From an uncultured bacterium (GTDB lineage Bacteria > Bacillota > Clostridia > Oscillospirales > Butyricicoccaceae), in assembly GCA_905215125.1 (NCBI GenBank), contig CAJMOV010000013.1:1-17119 (forward strand): a stretch of DNA of 17,119 nt, in the 5' to 3' direction. Below are positions 1-7,380 of the stretch, piece by piece. Numbering within the stretch: the stretch's first letter is position 1; each line of letters starts with the position of its first letter. The notes beneath the pieces were generated by a model that worked only from the letters and a program-made list of their open reading frames with translations, was not told the origin of the DNA and ran no database searches. A program made the translations under genes and the position numbers.

Positions 1-139
1 GGAATGTCCGCTCCCACTCCAGCGCCTCCCGCTTGGTGGGAAAGCCCCGTTTCATCTTCTTGACCTTTTTTCCCGTCCAGTCCTCGTAGTAAAAGGACGC
101 ATACCATGTACCCTTTGCCTTGTCTTTGTATGCTGGCAT
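1..139 (-). CDS. Tyrosine recombinase/integrase of an integrative element (N-terminal part only)
   Basis: The gene runs off the left edge; the first 46 codons are visible. They begin MPAYKDKAKGTWYASFYYED and continue with a lysine-rich strand and a KREALEWE helix. This is the arm-type DNA-binding domain (AP2-like three-stranded sheet plus helix) found at the N-terminus of Tn916-family integrases. Such enzymes cut and rejoin att sites to insert or excise the element; this domain binds repeats near the element ends. The catalytic domain (R...HxxR...Y) lies outside the window, so activity cannot be judged. The start is an ATG with AAGGAGG seven bases upstream. That Shine-Dalgarno overlaps the stop codon of the excisionase-like gene 12 bp upstream, so the two are probably co-translated. 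The gene points away from guaA. Confidence 0.85.
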   Translation of the reverse strand, partial: MPAYKDKAKGTWYASFYYEDWTGKKVKKMKRGFPTKREALEWERTF

Positions 140-151
140 TGTGTTCCCTCC

Positions 152-340
152 TTACTGCCCGTCCCGCAGTCCATAGAATTTTTCCTCGAAGTAGCGCCTG
201 CTCACCCGTCCGGGGATGGTGATAAAACCTTTCTCTTTCAGTTCCTCGTTCATCTCCCGCACCAGTTTGTAGGCGTAGGGCTTGGAGATACCCAGTTCCC
301 TGGCTACTTCCTCCGCTTTTACAAACAGTTCCTTGCTCAT
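152..340 (-). CDS. Excisionase-like winged-helix DNA-binding protein
   Basis: A 62-aa basic protein. Residues about 5-30 (FVKAEEVARELGISKPYAYK) form a MerR/Xis-type helix-turn-helix, followed by a helix rich in E and K and a short wing (IPGRVSRRYFEEKFYG). Proteins of this size directly upstream of an integrase usually act as excisionases or directionality factors, bending the att DNA so that integrase can excise the element. I chose the ATG at 340 because AGGAGG lies eight bases upstream. A GTG nine bases further upstream (349) would add three residues but overlaps that Shine-Dalgarno. The gene is transcribed toward the integrase from a consensus promoter carrying a palindromic operator. Family assignment is firm; the excisionase role is inferred from context. 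Confidence 0.8.
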   Translation of the reverse strand: MSKELFVKAEEVARELGISKPYAYKLVREMNEELKEKGFITIPGRVSRRYFEEKFYGLRDGQ

Positions 341-392
341 GTTCTGCACCTCCTTATTTTAATTTCGCAAATATGTTAATGCTTGCATTTTC

Positions 393-422
393 ATTATACA
401 TTAACACAAGTGTTAATGTCAA
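393..422 (-). promoter_or_regulatory. Promoter of the xis-int operon
   Basis: On the minus strand a perfect -35 TTGACA (417-422) and a perfect -10 TATAAT (393-398) are separated by 18 bp. The spacer is almost entirely filled by a palindrome, so a bound repressor would block RNA polymerase directly. Confidence 0.85.
398..419. promoter_or_regulatory. 22-bp palindromic operator inside the xis promoter
   Basis: The arms ACATTAACAC and GTGTTAATGT are perfect inverted repeats of 10 bp around a 2-bp AA centre. They sit between the -35 and -10 boxes of the xis promoter. Further GTTAA half-sites occur at 375-381 (GTTAATG, downstream of the -10) and near 442 (GTTAAAC, close to the -35 of the divergent regulator gene). 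The likely ligand is the Xre-type protein encoded just to the right; this is inferred from position only. Confidence 0.75.
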
Positions 423-454
423 GAATTTAATTCGCATTTTTGTTAAACTTTATC

Positions 455-483
455 TTGCATATTTCGCTTTTTTGCGCTATACT
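455..483 (+). promoter_or_regulatory. Promoter of the Xre-type regulator gene
   Basis: TTGCAT (455-460), a 17-bp spacer, then TATACT (478-483), placed about 24 bp before the ATG at 507. It is divergent from the xis promoter, with the -35 boxes roughly 30 bp apart. Confidence 0.75.
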
Positions 484-506
484 ATTTTCAAAGGCGGTGG
501 GATATT

Positions 507-1058
507 ATGACAGTCGGAGACAAGATAAAGAAAATCCGCACCTTTCGAGGCATGACGCAAAAGGAATTAGGGCTTGCTATCGGCTTTGAGGAAAAGGGAG
601 CGGACAACCGTATCGCACAGTACGAAACGAATTACCGTGTCCCCAAGCGGGAGTTGCTGGACAAGATAGCGGAGGCGCTGCGGGTAGACCGCCAGAACTT
701 CTATACCATTCAACCCGGCTGTGCCGAGGACTTCATGCGGACATTCTTCTGGCTGGACGAGGACAGCCCCGGTTCTATCTGCCTGTTTCCGCTTGTCCGT
801 GTCCCCGGCAAAATCAAAGAGGAAACCGTTGTCCAGTATAATGACAGTTACGACTGGCCCGCACAACCTCCTGTTGGTATTTACTTCAACTATGGGCTTG
901 TAGACGAGTTCATGCACGAATGGCTCTTGCGTCAGCAGGAGTTACACGCCGGGGAGATCACCAGGGAAGAGTATTTTGAATGGAAACTGAACTGGCCCGC
1001 TACCTGTGATGATGGCAGGGAAAGCCAATACTATATCCCGTGGCGGAAAAATAAATAA
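507..1058 (+). CDS. Xre-family regulator of the mobile element
   Basis: A 183-aa protein. Residues 1-65 are a Cro/C1-type helix-turn-helix: IKKIRTFRGMTQKELGLAIG, then IAQYE, and LLDKIAEALRV. Residues about 70-183 are an acidic, Trp/Tyr-rich domain (WLDEDSPGS, YNDSYDWPAQPP, EYFEWKLNWPAT) that I cannot assign to a named fold. The regulator is divergent from xis-int, and the operator lies between them, so it probably represses or switches excision genes, like the repressors of other integrative elements. The C-terminal domain could sense a ligand or partner; nothing visible says which. The ATG has a GGTGGG-type ribosome binding site. AT-richer codon choice than the chromosomal genes to the right agrees with transfer. 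A strong terminator follows directly. Confidence 0.8.
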   Translation: MTVGDKIKKIRTFRGMTQKELGLAIGFEEKGADNRIAQYETNYRVPKRELLDKIAEALRVDRQNFYTIQPGCAEDFMRTFFWLDEDSPGSICLFPLVRVPGKIKEETVVQYNDSYDWPAQPPVGIYFNYGLVDEFMHEWLLRQQELHAGEITREEYFEWKLNWPATCDDGRESQYYIPWRKNK

Positions 1059-1115
1059 GACAAGCAAAAAACCGCCCTGCTGAATTTGTCGTTCAGCAGG
1101 GCGGTTTTGCTTGTC
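1059..1115 (+). terminator. Strong hairpin terminator after the regulator gene
   Basis: The arms 1059-1084 and 1092-1115 pair along about 24 bp with only two extra A residues bulged in the left arm; the loop is seven bases (1085-1091). The core is ACCGCCCTGCTGAA against TTCAGCAGGGCGGT, followed by TTTT within the outer arm and CTTTT after it. A-tracts on the left side make it usable from both directions, so it also insulates the element from guaA read-through. Confidence 0.85.
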
Positions 1116-1157
1116 CTTTTGGGATTATTCTCTTGAGAGTACCGGGTAGACACGAAT

Positions 1158-1176
1158 AGTATCAATCCAGTATCAA
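1158..1176. repeat. Two 8-bp direct repeats near the element end
   Basis: AGTATCAA occurs at 1158-1165 and again at 1169-1176, an 11-bp period that puts both on the same DNA face. They lie about 60 bp from the guaA stop codon, where integrase arm-type sites are expected in Tn916-like elements. The role is inferred; the repeats are seen. Confidence 0.5.
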
Positions 1177-1234
1177 GAGCCTTATGGACGGGCAAAAAAG
1201 CCTGTATTCATGCGGGTTTGCGCCGTTTCGAGCG

Positions 1235-1249
1235 TCATTCCCACTCGAT
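1235..1249 (-). other. Probable attachment site (att core) at the 3' end of guaA
   Basis: The last guaA codons read ATCGAGTGGGAATGA on the minus strand. The core GAGTGGGAAT at the guaA 3' end is known as the insertion site of Tn5801-type elements and other islands. Integration regenerates the gene end, so guaA stays intact, as seen here. The partner att copy would lie to the left of the window, so the duplication cannot be confirmed. Confidence 0.5.
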
Positions 1250-2770
1250 TGTGGCCGGGGGTTTGGAGGTGATATCGTACACGATGCGGTTGATATGCTT
1301 GACTTCGCCGACGATGCGGCTGGACACTTTTTCCAGCACCTCATAGGGCAGGCGGGCCCAGTTTGCCGTCATAAAGTCGGTCGTTTCGACGGCGCGCAGG
1401 GCGAGGGTATAGTCATAGGTGCGCTCGTCGCCCATGACGCCGACGGACCGCAGCGGGGTAAGGACGGCAAAATACTGCCCGACCTTTTTGCTAAGACCGG
1501 CGTTTGCGATTTCCTCACGGAAGATAGCGTCGGCTTCACGCAGGATATCCAGCTTTTCCTCTGTGATGTCGCCGATGACACGGATGGCAAGGCCGGGGCC
1601 GGGGAAGGGCTGACGCCACACCAACGCTTCAGGCAAGCCCAGCTCGATGCCCAGCTGGCGCACTTCATCCTTGAACAGGCGGCGCAGCGGTTCGATGATC
1701 TCCTTAAAATCAACGTGGTCGGGCAAGCCGCCGACGTTGTGGTGGCTTTTGATAACAGCCGCTTCTCCAACGCCGCTTTCAACGACGTCAGGATAGATGG
1801 TGCCCTGGACAAGAAAGTCGACATGGCCAATTTTCCTGGCCTCGTCTTCAAAAACGCGGATAAACTCTTCACCGATGATTTTTCGCTTTTGCTCCGGGTC
1901 GGTGACGCCGGCAAGGCGGCCGAGAAAGCGCTGACGCGCGTCGACGCGGATGACCTTGACGCCCAGCGCGCCCATAGCCTGCATGACCTCGTCGCCCTCG
2001 TTTTTGCGCAGCAGGCCGTGGTCGACGAAAATGCACGTCAGCTGCTGGCCGACAGCGCGGTGCAGCAAAGCGGCGGCAACAGAGCTGTCGACGCCGCCTG
2101 ACAGCGCGAGCAGCACCTTGCCGCTGCCGACGCGGGCGCGACATTCCTCAATCGCCTGGGCCGAGTAGGACGACATGGTCCAGTCGGCGCTCAGGCCGCA
2201 GATATTGTACAAAAAGTTTTTGAGCACCGCCGTCCCATATTCAGTGTGCAGCACCTCGGGATGGAACTGCACGCCGTACAGGCGCTTTTCCGTGTTTTCG
2301 ATGGCGGCGGTGGGGCAGCCGGCCGTCGACGCGACGGCGTGAAAGCCGGGCGAAAGGCGCTCGACCTCGACACCGTGGCTCATCCAGCAAATGGAAGACT
2401 CCGGAATACCGGCAAACAGGGCGCAGCAGCCGCTGTGACGCAGCTCGACCTTGCCATACTCGCGGGTTTCGGCCTTTTTGCAGCTGCCGCCCAGCAGATG
2501 GGTCATCAGCTGTTGGCCATAACAGATGCCCAGTACGGGCACGCCCAGCTCAAATACCTCTTTATCGATCATGGGCGCGCCCGGCTCAAATACCGTGGCC
2601 GGCCCGCCGGTGAATATAATGCCGCTTGCATGAAAATCGCGGATGCGCTCAATGCCGGCGCTGTACGGGATGATCTCGCAATAAACCCCGCATTCGCGCA
2701 CGCGCCGGGCGATCAGCAGGTTATATTGCCCGCCAAAATCCAGCACGAGGACGCGCTTTTGTCCGTTCAT
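1235..2770 (-). CDS. guaA: GMP synthase (glutamine-hydrolysing)
   Basis: A 511-aa protein, normal for GuaA. It converts XMP to GMP using ATP and ammonia released from glutamine, in the cytoplasm. Residues 7-190 are a class I glutamine amidotransferase: the nucleophile is C83 in GICYGQQ, with H170 and E172 in FHPE. The ATP pyrophosphatase P-loop SGGVDSS is at 224-230, and the C-terminal XMP-binding/dimerisation domain ends PATIEWE. The N-terminal motif reads DFGGQYNLL where NQL or SQL is usual, a minor change. I chose the ATG at 2770, preceded by GGGGGAG; the open frame extends 59 codons further upstream without family similarity. The 200 bp to the divergent SLH gene show no purine riboswitch and only weak promoter matches on either strand. 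Confidence 0.97.
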   Translation of the reverse strand: MNGQKRVLVLDFGGQYNLLIARRVRECGVYCEIIPYSAGIERIRDFHASGIIFTGGPATVFEPGAPMIDKEVFELGVPVLGICYGQQLMTHLLGGSCKKAETREYGKVELRHSGCCALFAGIPESSICWMSHGVEVERLSPGFHAVASTAGCPTAAIENTEKRLYGVQFHPEVLHTEYGTAVLKNFLYNICGLSADWTMSSYSAQAIEECRARVGSGKVLLALSGGVDSSVAAALLHRAVGQQLTCIFVDHGLLRKNEGDEVMQAMGALGVKVIRVDARQRFLGRLAGVTDPEQKRKIIGEEFIRVFEDEARKIGHVDFLVQGTIYPDVVESGVGEAAVIKSHHNVGGLPDHVDFKEIIEPLRRLFKDEVRQLGIELGLPEALVWRQPFPGPGLAIRVIGDITEEKLDILREADAIFREEIANAGLSKKVGQYFAVLTPLRSVGVMGDERTYDYTLALRAVETTDFMTANWARLPYEVLEKVSSRIVGEVKHINRIVYDITSKPPATIEWE

Positions 2771-2970
2771 ACACTCTCCCCCTATGGTTATAGTCCAAGT
2801 AATTTTATTTTGACATAAAATGCGGTAAAAGGCAACTGTTTTCTTGACGCAAAGCCCACATTTTGGCTGCCGTGCACACGCTGGCGCGCAAGGAATAATC
2901 CCCATTGAATGCGCAAGACTATTTGCAAAACCAATGTTCTCAGCCATTCACTCTACGAGGAGGAATATTT

Positions 2971-4296
2971 TTGAAACGCAACCATCGCACCATCACCCTT
3001 GCGCTGTCCTGCACGCTCAGTCTCAGCCTGCTGCTGGCGGCCTTCACCCCCGCGGGGGCGCTGTTCGGCCGCAAAAAGGCAGAGGAAAGCGCTGTGCAGA
3101 CCTTTGCCAAATCGGCCGACGTCGGCGCCAGCGTCGACTTTACCGCCGACGACTTTACAAGCCGCGTTACCGGCGACGCCGAGCTGGACGGCATCGTCCT
3201 GTCCGCCCTGCCCGACGACGAAGCGGGCATCCTGCGCCTGGCCGGGCGCAACGTCTCCCACGGAGAAAGCATCGCCATCGACAGCCTGGGCGCCCTTTCC
3301 TTTATTCCCCTGAGCGAGGGGGATATTCACACCAGCTTCTCCTTCATCCCCGTCTTTGCAGGGGCGACGGGCGGCGAGAGCGTAGACGTCGCCATCAACC
3401 TGTCGCAGACCCCCAATTCAGCCCCCATCGCCCGCGATCTGACGCTGGAGACCTATATCGATCTGCCGCTGTGCGGCGCTTTTTCCGCCGTTGATCCCGA
3501 CGGCGACGCCTGCACCTTTTCCATTTTATCCGACCCGGCGCACGGCCAGGTCACACTGACGGAAAGCGGCTTCTGCTATACCCCGGACGGCCGCGCCGGC
3601 AGCGACAGCTTCACCTATCAGGCGCGCGACGCCTTCGGCAACCCCTCTAAGGCGGCCACTGTGTCCATCGACGTCAAAAAGCGCCCTTCCGACAGCCGCG
3701 TCACCTACACTGACATGGCACAGTCCACGGCGCACTATCAGGCCGTCAAGCTGGCTGAAGCAGGCGTATTGACTGGCGAGCGCATTGGCTCCGACAGCTT
3801 TTTGAAGCCGGAGCAGGAAGTGACGCGAGCCGAATTTGTCGCCCTGGTGGCGTCGGCTGTCGAGCTGCCGCTGCCGACGGCGGCCGTCAGCACCGGTCTT
3901 GCCGACAATGAAGCCATCCCGACCTGGGCGCAGCCCTATATCGCCGCAGCCGTCAGCTCAGGCGTCGTCTACGGCCAGACAGGGGACGACGGCAACCGCA
4001 TTTTCCGCGCCGGAGACACCGTCACCCGCGCTGAAGCGGCCAGCATCATCCAACGCGCCGCCCGCATGACGACCGACGGGCGCACCATGGACTTTGCCGA
4101 CGCAGACGCCGTCCCCACCTGGGCCGCGCAGGCTGTCACCACGGTCAGCGCAGCGGAAATTATGGAAGCCTACCCCGATCAGACCATCCGCCCCAACGAC
4201 CCTGTCACCCGTGAGGACGCAGTCAAAATGCTGTACGAAACAATGGTCCTTTTAAACGAGCGCGGGGAAGGCGCTCTCGGCTCCCAAAACAGCTGA
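2971..4296 (+). CDS. Secreted Ig-like protein with three SLH cell-wall-anchoring domains
   Basis: A 441-aa surface protein. The TTG start at 2971 is supported by GAGGAGG seven bases upstream; the in-frame ATG at 2905 has no ribosome binding site and would spoil the signal peptide. Residues 1-30 are a Sec signal (basic KRNHR, hydrophobic core, PAGA cleavage site). Residues about 52-146 form a first beta-rich domain. Residues 148-236 resemble Big_9/cadherin-like repeats (APIARDLTLE, AVDPDGD, FTYQARDAFGNPS). Three S-layer homology domains follow at about 246-292, 309-362 and 375-423, each with the TRAE/TRED signature. SLH domains bind pyruvylated secondary cell-wall polymer, so the protein sits on the outer wall. 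Its partner or ligand is unknown. It is a single-gene unit with its own terminator. Confidence 0.88.
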   Translation: MKRNHRTITLALSCTLSLSLLLAAFTPAGALFGRKKAEESAVQTFAKSADVGASVDFTADDFTSRVTGDAELDGIVLSALPDDEAGILRLAGRNVSHGESIAIDSLGALSFIPLSEGDIHTSFSFIPVFAGATGGESVDVAINLSQTPNSAPIARDLTLETYIDLPLCGAFSAVDPDGDACTFSILSDPAHGQVTLTESGFCYTPDGRAGSDSFTYQARDAFGNPSKAATVSIDVKKRPSDSRVTYTDMAQSTAHYQAVKLAEAGVLTGERIGSDSFLKPEQEVTRAEFVALVASAVELPLPTAAVSTGLADNEAIPTWAQPYIAAAVSSGVVYGQTGDDGNRIFRAGDTVTRAEAASIIQRAARMTTDGRTMDFADADAVPTWAAQAVTTVSAAEIMEAYPDQTIRPNDPVTREDAVKMLYETMVLLNERGEGALGSQNS

Positions 4297-4305
4297 TTCC
4301 CTGCG

Positions 4306-4340
4306 AAAAAGACGCCGCCTGCTTTTGGACGGCGTCTTTT
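4306..4340. terminator. Bidirectional terminator between the SLH gene and rqcH
   Basis: AAAAGACGCCG (4307-4317) pairs with CGGCGTCTTTT (4330-4340) around a 12-base loop. The T-tract works for the plus strand and the A-tract for the minus strand, serving both convergent genes. Confidence 0.85.
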
Positions 4341-4343
4341 GTC

Positions 4344-6053
4344 TTACGCTTCCGGCTCTTTGGGCTCGACCAAAATAGTTTGAAACTGAAAGTAATTGAC
4401 CATACCGGGGCGGGCACCCTGCGGCTTTTTCACATACCGGGCGCGCGTCCAATCGACGGCGGCGCGGCTTTGCGCCCTGAGTGAGGAATATTGGGCGGCG
4501 ACAGCCGCCGCCGCTTCAATGGCGGCGGGCGTCGGCTCGCGGCCGTCGCGCAGGGGCAGGATGACATGGCTGCCAGGCGCGTTTCTCACATGGAACCACA
4601 GGTCATTTTTCTGCGCCCAGCGCAGCGTCAGCTCCTCGTTTTCCGTATTGCTGCGGCCGCACAGCGCTTCAAAGCCATCCGGCAGGGGGAAGCGGCGCGG
4701 GGCAAACGCCTGCGGCTTAGGCTTCTTTCCGCTGCTTTTGCGGTTTTTGATGTACCCGGCTGAAGCGAGCTCCTGCCGGATGCCCTCTACGTCGCGGGCT
4801 GTCTGCGCCCCCTCCAGGGTATAAAGCACAGCGGAGAGATATTCCCGCTCGCGCTCGCCTATTTCGATCTGCTCGCACAGCTTTTGCTCAGCATTCTTCA
4901 TGCGGGCGTATTTTTTATACATCCTCTGTGCATTTTGCTGGGGAGACAGGTCGGGATCCAGCTCGATAACGGCCTGGGGCATCCCTTCGGTAAAATAGTC
5001 GGTTACACGGGCCTGCTTTTCTCCTGAGCGGATGGCGTGCAGGTTGGCGGTGATGAGATCGGCGTCGTGCTTGAGCTTCTCGCGCCCTTCGGCCTCGTGC
5101 AGCTCCTGGCGCTGGCTGCCCAGCTTGCGCTCGATGCGCGCAAGTGCGCTCGTCACCGTCTTTTTAAGCCCCGATGTCGCCGCGCGCTGCGCTTCTTCCT
5201 GCGCGCGCTGGCCAAAGCACTGGTCGATGGCGCTGGAAAAGCTGTCGGCAGGCACACACTGAATTCCGGGGCGGCTTGTGACGGGGATACAGGAAAAGTC
5301 GGCCGCCCTGCCGCCGCGGATGAGCAGCCAGGGCCGAAGATCCCCCTGCAAAGCGGTGTCGCGCAGCGCCCCGAGCTGGCGGACCAGCTCGTCCTCCCGC
5401 CCGCCGCTGCGGAAAATCAGCTCGCCAGCCAGAAAAGGGGACAGGCCTTCCAGCAGGCCGGGCAGGGCGCGCTCTGGCTCGGCCTGCTGCATGGCCTCCC
5501 GCACGGCGGCGCGCAGCGTTTCCTCCCCCGCCTGCAGAAGGCGCGGGATGTCGCGTCGGGGCGGCATACGGTATTTCAGCCCCGGCAGCACCGGCCTGTC
5601 GGGGGACATGTCTGCGTCCACCCGCTTGAAGCAGGCCAGGATACGCCCTTCTCCGTCGGCTAAAATCAGGTTGGTGCGGCGGCCCATCAGCTCGCACAAC
5701 AGCGATCTCTCCTCCTGATCCCCCAACTCGCCTGTGACGGAAAATCGGATGTGCAGCATCCTCTCTCCGTCCGGCTGATCGACGGACAGCACCCGCCCGC
5801 CGGCCAGATGCTTGCGCAGCACCATACACAGCATGGGGGGCGTCTCGGGATTTTCGGCGCGGATGTCGGTCAGATGGACCCGGCCAGAAGCGCCGGCAGC
5901 CGAGACCATCAGGCGGCAGGCTCCATCTGCACCGCGCAGGTGGAGCAGCGCTTCGCCGGGATGCGGCATATAAACTTTGTCGACGCGCGCGCCCTTCAGC
6001 CGGCTGTCCAGCTCGCGGGCCAGCGCGCCCAGGGTCATTGAATCGAGCGGCAT
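4344..6053 (-). CDS. rqcH: Ribosome quality-control factor RqcH (NFACT protein)
   Basis: A 569-aa protein, usual for RqcH. It binds the stalled, peptidyl-tRNA-carrying 50S subunit, recruits tRNA-Ala and adds C-terminal alanine tails that mark nascent chains for degradation. The NFACT-N domain begins MPLDSMTLGALARELDSRL and contains PPMLCMVLRKHLAGG. A central helical/coiled-coil region follows at about 290-400. The NFACT-R domain is at about 469-560, with NDLWFHVRN (483-491) and PGSH (493-496). By alignment from memory with Bacillus RqcH, the conserved Asp97-Arg98 pair reads Glu97-Arg98 here. The ATG at 6053 has AAGGAG six bases upstream and follows the trmK stop by 14 bp, so the two genes form an operon. 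Older names are FbpA or fibronectin-binding protein. Confidence 0.95.
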   Translation of the reverse strand: MPLDSMTLGALARELDSRLKGARVDKVYMPHPGEALLHLRGADGACRLMVSAAGASGRVHLTDIRAENPETPPMLCMVLRKHLAGGRVLSVDQPDGERMLHIRFSVTGELGDQEERSLLCELMGRRTNLILADGEGRILACFKRVDADMSPDRPVLPGLKYRMPPRRDIPRLLQAGEETLRAAVREAMQQAEPERALPGLLEGLSPFLAGELIFRSGGREDELVRQLGALRDTALQGDLRPWLLIRGGRAADFSCIPVTSRPGIQCVPADSFSSAIDQCFGQRAQEEAQRAATSGLKKTVTSALARIERKLGSQRQELHEAEGREKLKHDADLITANLHAIRSGEKQARVTDYFTEGMPQAVIELDPDLSPQQNAQRMYKKYARMKNAEQKLCEQIEIGEREREYLSAVLYTLEGAQTARDVEGIRQELASAGYIKNRKSSGKKPKPQAFAPRRFPLPDGFEALCGRSNTENEELTLRWAQKNDLWFHVRNAPGSHVILPLRDGREPTPAAIEAAAAVAAQYSSLRAQSRAAVDWTRARYVKKPQGARPGMVNYFQFQTILVEPKEPEA

Positions 6054-6067
6054 GGTGTTCTCCTTTT

Positions 6068-6724
6068 TTACATAGCCTGTGTGAGGATACGCAGCATGTC
6101 CTGCTGCTCGGCGGTGTCCAGGCCGGCCAGACGGCGCCCGTCCAGGGCCTGACGGCAACGCTCGGCTTCGCGCGCGACATATTCTGCAAACAGCGGATCG
6201 CCCCGCATTGCGTCGGAAAACAGCCCGCCGTTTCTCAACGGCAAAGCTCCCAGTCCCCCGCGCGCCGACAACACGCAATACAGGTGATCCCATTCGCGCG
6301 CCAGCTTTTCCTGTATAACAGCGCAGCCTTGCTGCGCCAGAAAACGCCGCAGGGTACGCGCCCGCGTCATGGGCTGAAGAACCAGCAGATGCTGTCCGTC
6401 CAGCGCCCAGGGCGACTGCTCAAGGATATGGCAGATGGTGTCGCCCCCCATGCCGCAGATGACGACGGCGTCGGCCATATCGGGGGTAAAGCTGCGCAGT
6501 CCGTCGCACAAAACGGCGGTGATCTGCCCTTCCATGCCGCAGCGGGCGATGGTTTCACGCGCGCGGGCGAGAGGGCCTTCCCGGATGTCGCAAGCATAAG
6601 CCCGCGCCGCGCCGCGCCGTACCAGCTCGGCACAGAGGTAAGCGTGATCGCAGCCAACGTCAATGACGCTGTGTGCCCCCTGGCACAGCTCGGCGGCCAG
6701 CAGCAGGCGCGGGGTCAGATTCAT
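6068..6724 (-). CDS. trmK: tRNA (adenine(22)-N1)-methyltransferase
   Basis: A 218-aa class I SAM-dependent methyltransferase that makes m1A at position 22 of tRNAs with A22, in the cytoplasm. It begins MNLTPRLLLAAELC, has the SAM-binding motif DVGCDHAYL at 22-30, the acidic second motif ACDIREGPL, the family motif GMGG at 91-94 and LQP at 116-118. The C-terminal third is helical. Size is close to the family norm of about 230 residues. The start is ATG with AAGGAG seven bases upstream. It is the first gene of the pair with rqcH, joining tRNA modification and stalled-ribosome rescue. No convincing sigma-A promoter is visible in the 94 bp upstream. Confidence 0.93.
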   Translation of the reverse strand: MNLTPRLLLAAELCQGAHSVIDVGCDHAYLCAELVRRGAARAYACDIREGPLARARETIARCGMEGQITAVLCDGLRSFTPDMADAVVICGMGGDTICHILEQSPWALDGQHLLVLQPMTRARTLRRFLAQQGCAVIQEKLAREWDHLYCVLSARGGLGALPLRNGGLFSDAMRGDPLFAEYVAREAERCRQALDGRRLAGLDTAEQQDMLRILTQAM

Positions 6725-6781
6725 GGCGTTTCTCCTTCCGGGGTTGTGATGTTTTTACGGGATAGTGTTCTGACGGGGCGT

Positions 6782-6835
6782 AAAGCCTGCGCCGTCCGCC
6801 TTGTCCGGCGGGCGGGGGCTACATGGGCAGGCTTT
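6782..6835 (-). terminator. Two-tier hairpin at the end of the 185-aa gene
   Basis: Outer arms AAAGCCTGC (6782-6790) and GCAGGCTTT (6827-6835) are perfect 9-bp inverted repeats. Inside them GTCCGCC (6794-6800) pairs with GGCGGGC (6807-6813) around a 6-base loop. On the minus strand the structure ends in GGCTTTA, a weak U-tract. It overlaps the last codons and stop of the upstream gene. Likely a terminator, but it may be another structured RNA. Confidence 0.5.
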
Positions 6836-7376
6836 CGCTTCTCATCTTATAGGCTCTTGTCTCCAGCTTTCGGATAAATTTGCCTATCTCCGCACACCCG
6901 GCATATTTCTCCCGTATGTATCGAAGGACAAGCAGCCGATCCTTTGCCCTTCTCCTCGCTTTACGCGCCAGTTTCAGCTGCTTGGCCAGCTGATATCCCT
7001 GGCTTGCATTGAAAGAGGTTATTTCGATAATATGCTCAAGGTCATTGCACTGGTGATCTGCCGCTTTCAAATCCGCGATGCTTTCCTTTTCCAGAATCTC
7101 CAGCTTGCTGAAAACACTCTCTATCCTTCTGTGCTCGGCCAATATATCCTCAAGATATGCAAGATCCACATCCGCAGCCTCCAGCATGGAGGGATCCTGC
7201 ACGTCTTCGATGCGGAACGGGTACTCCCGCAGCGCTTTTGACAGGTTTTTCAAAACGTTTTCCGCCTTGTCCTTGTTGTCGAACACATAGGCTTGCCCCC
7301 TGTCAAACGTGTCGACGATTTTCTTGGACGGGTCTATCCGTATATATCTTGCACCGTCTGTGACTATACATTGCAT
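6819..7376 (-). CDS. Unrecognised 185-aa helical protein
   Basis: I do not recognise a named family. Residues 1-65 look like a small alpha/beta module (IVTDGARYIRIDPSKKIVDT, then KAENVLKNLSKALREYPFRI). Residues 75-110 are helical and acidic with coiled-coil character (EDILAEHRRIESVFSKLEIL). The C-terminal 50 residues are strongly basic (KLARKARRRAKDRLLVLRYI) and could bind nucleic acid. There is no signal peptide or membrane segment, so it is probably cytoplasmic. Codon use is more AT-rich than in the genes on both sides (many AGA, ATA and TTG-type codons), a sign of acquisition. The ATG at 7376 has AAGGTG five bases upstream and overlaps the tail of a possible short ORF, suggesting translational coupling. 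Confidence 0.7.
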   Translation of the reverse strand: MQCIVTDGARYIRIDPSKKIVDTFDRGQAYVFDNKDKAENVLKNLSKALREYPFRIEDVQDPSMLEAADVDLAYLEDILAEHRRIESVFSKLEILEKESIADLKAADHQCNDLEHIIEITSFNASQGYQLAKQLKLARKARRRAKDRLLVLRYIREKYAGCAEIGKFIRKLETRAYKMRSESLPM

Positions 7377-7380
7377 CTCA

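Noticed and set aside
1184..2101. Long plus-strand open frame of 305 codons opposite guaA, and similar long frames opposite rqcH, glmS, glmM, udp and trpS
   Set aside because: They mirror strongly coding genes in GC-rich DNA, have no ribosome binding sites, and their products are low-complexity with no family features.
2771..2970. Possible purine riboswitch or clear promoter between guaA and the SLH gene
   Set aside because: No three-way junction with the conserved purine-aptamer loops is visible, and promoter matches on both strands are poor (best on the minus strand TTGCCT with CAAAAT, 4 of 6 each).
6725..6781. Promoter for trmK-rqcH
   Set aside because: No hexamer pair with acceptable spacing; transcription may start elsewhere or read through from the gene upstream.
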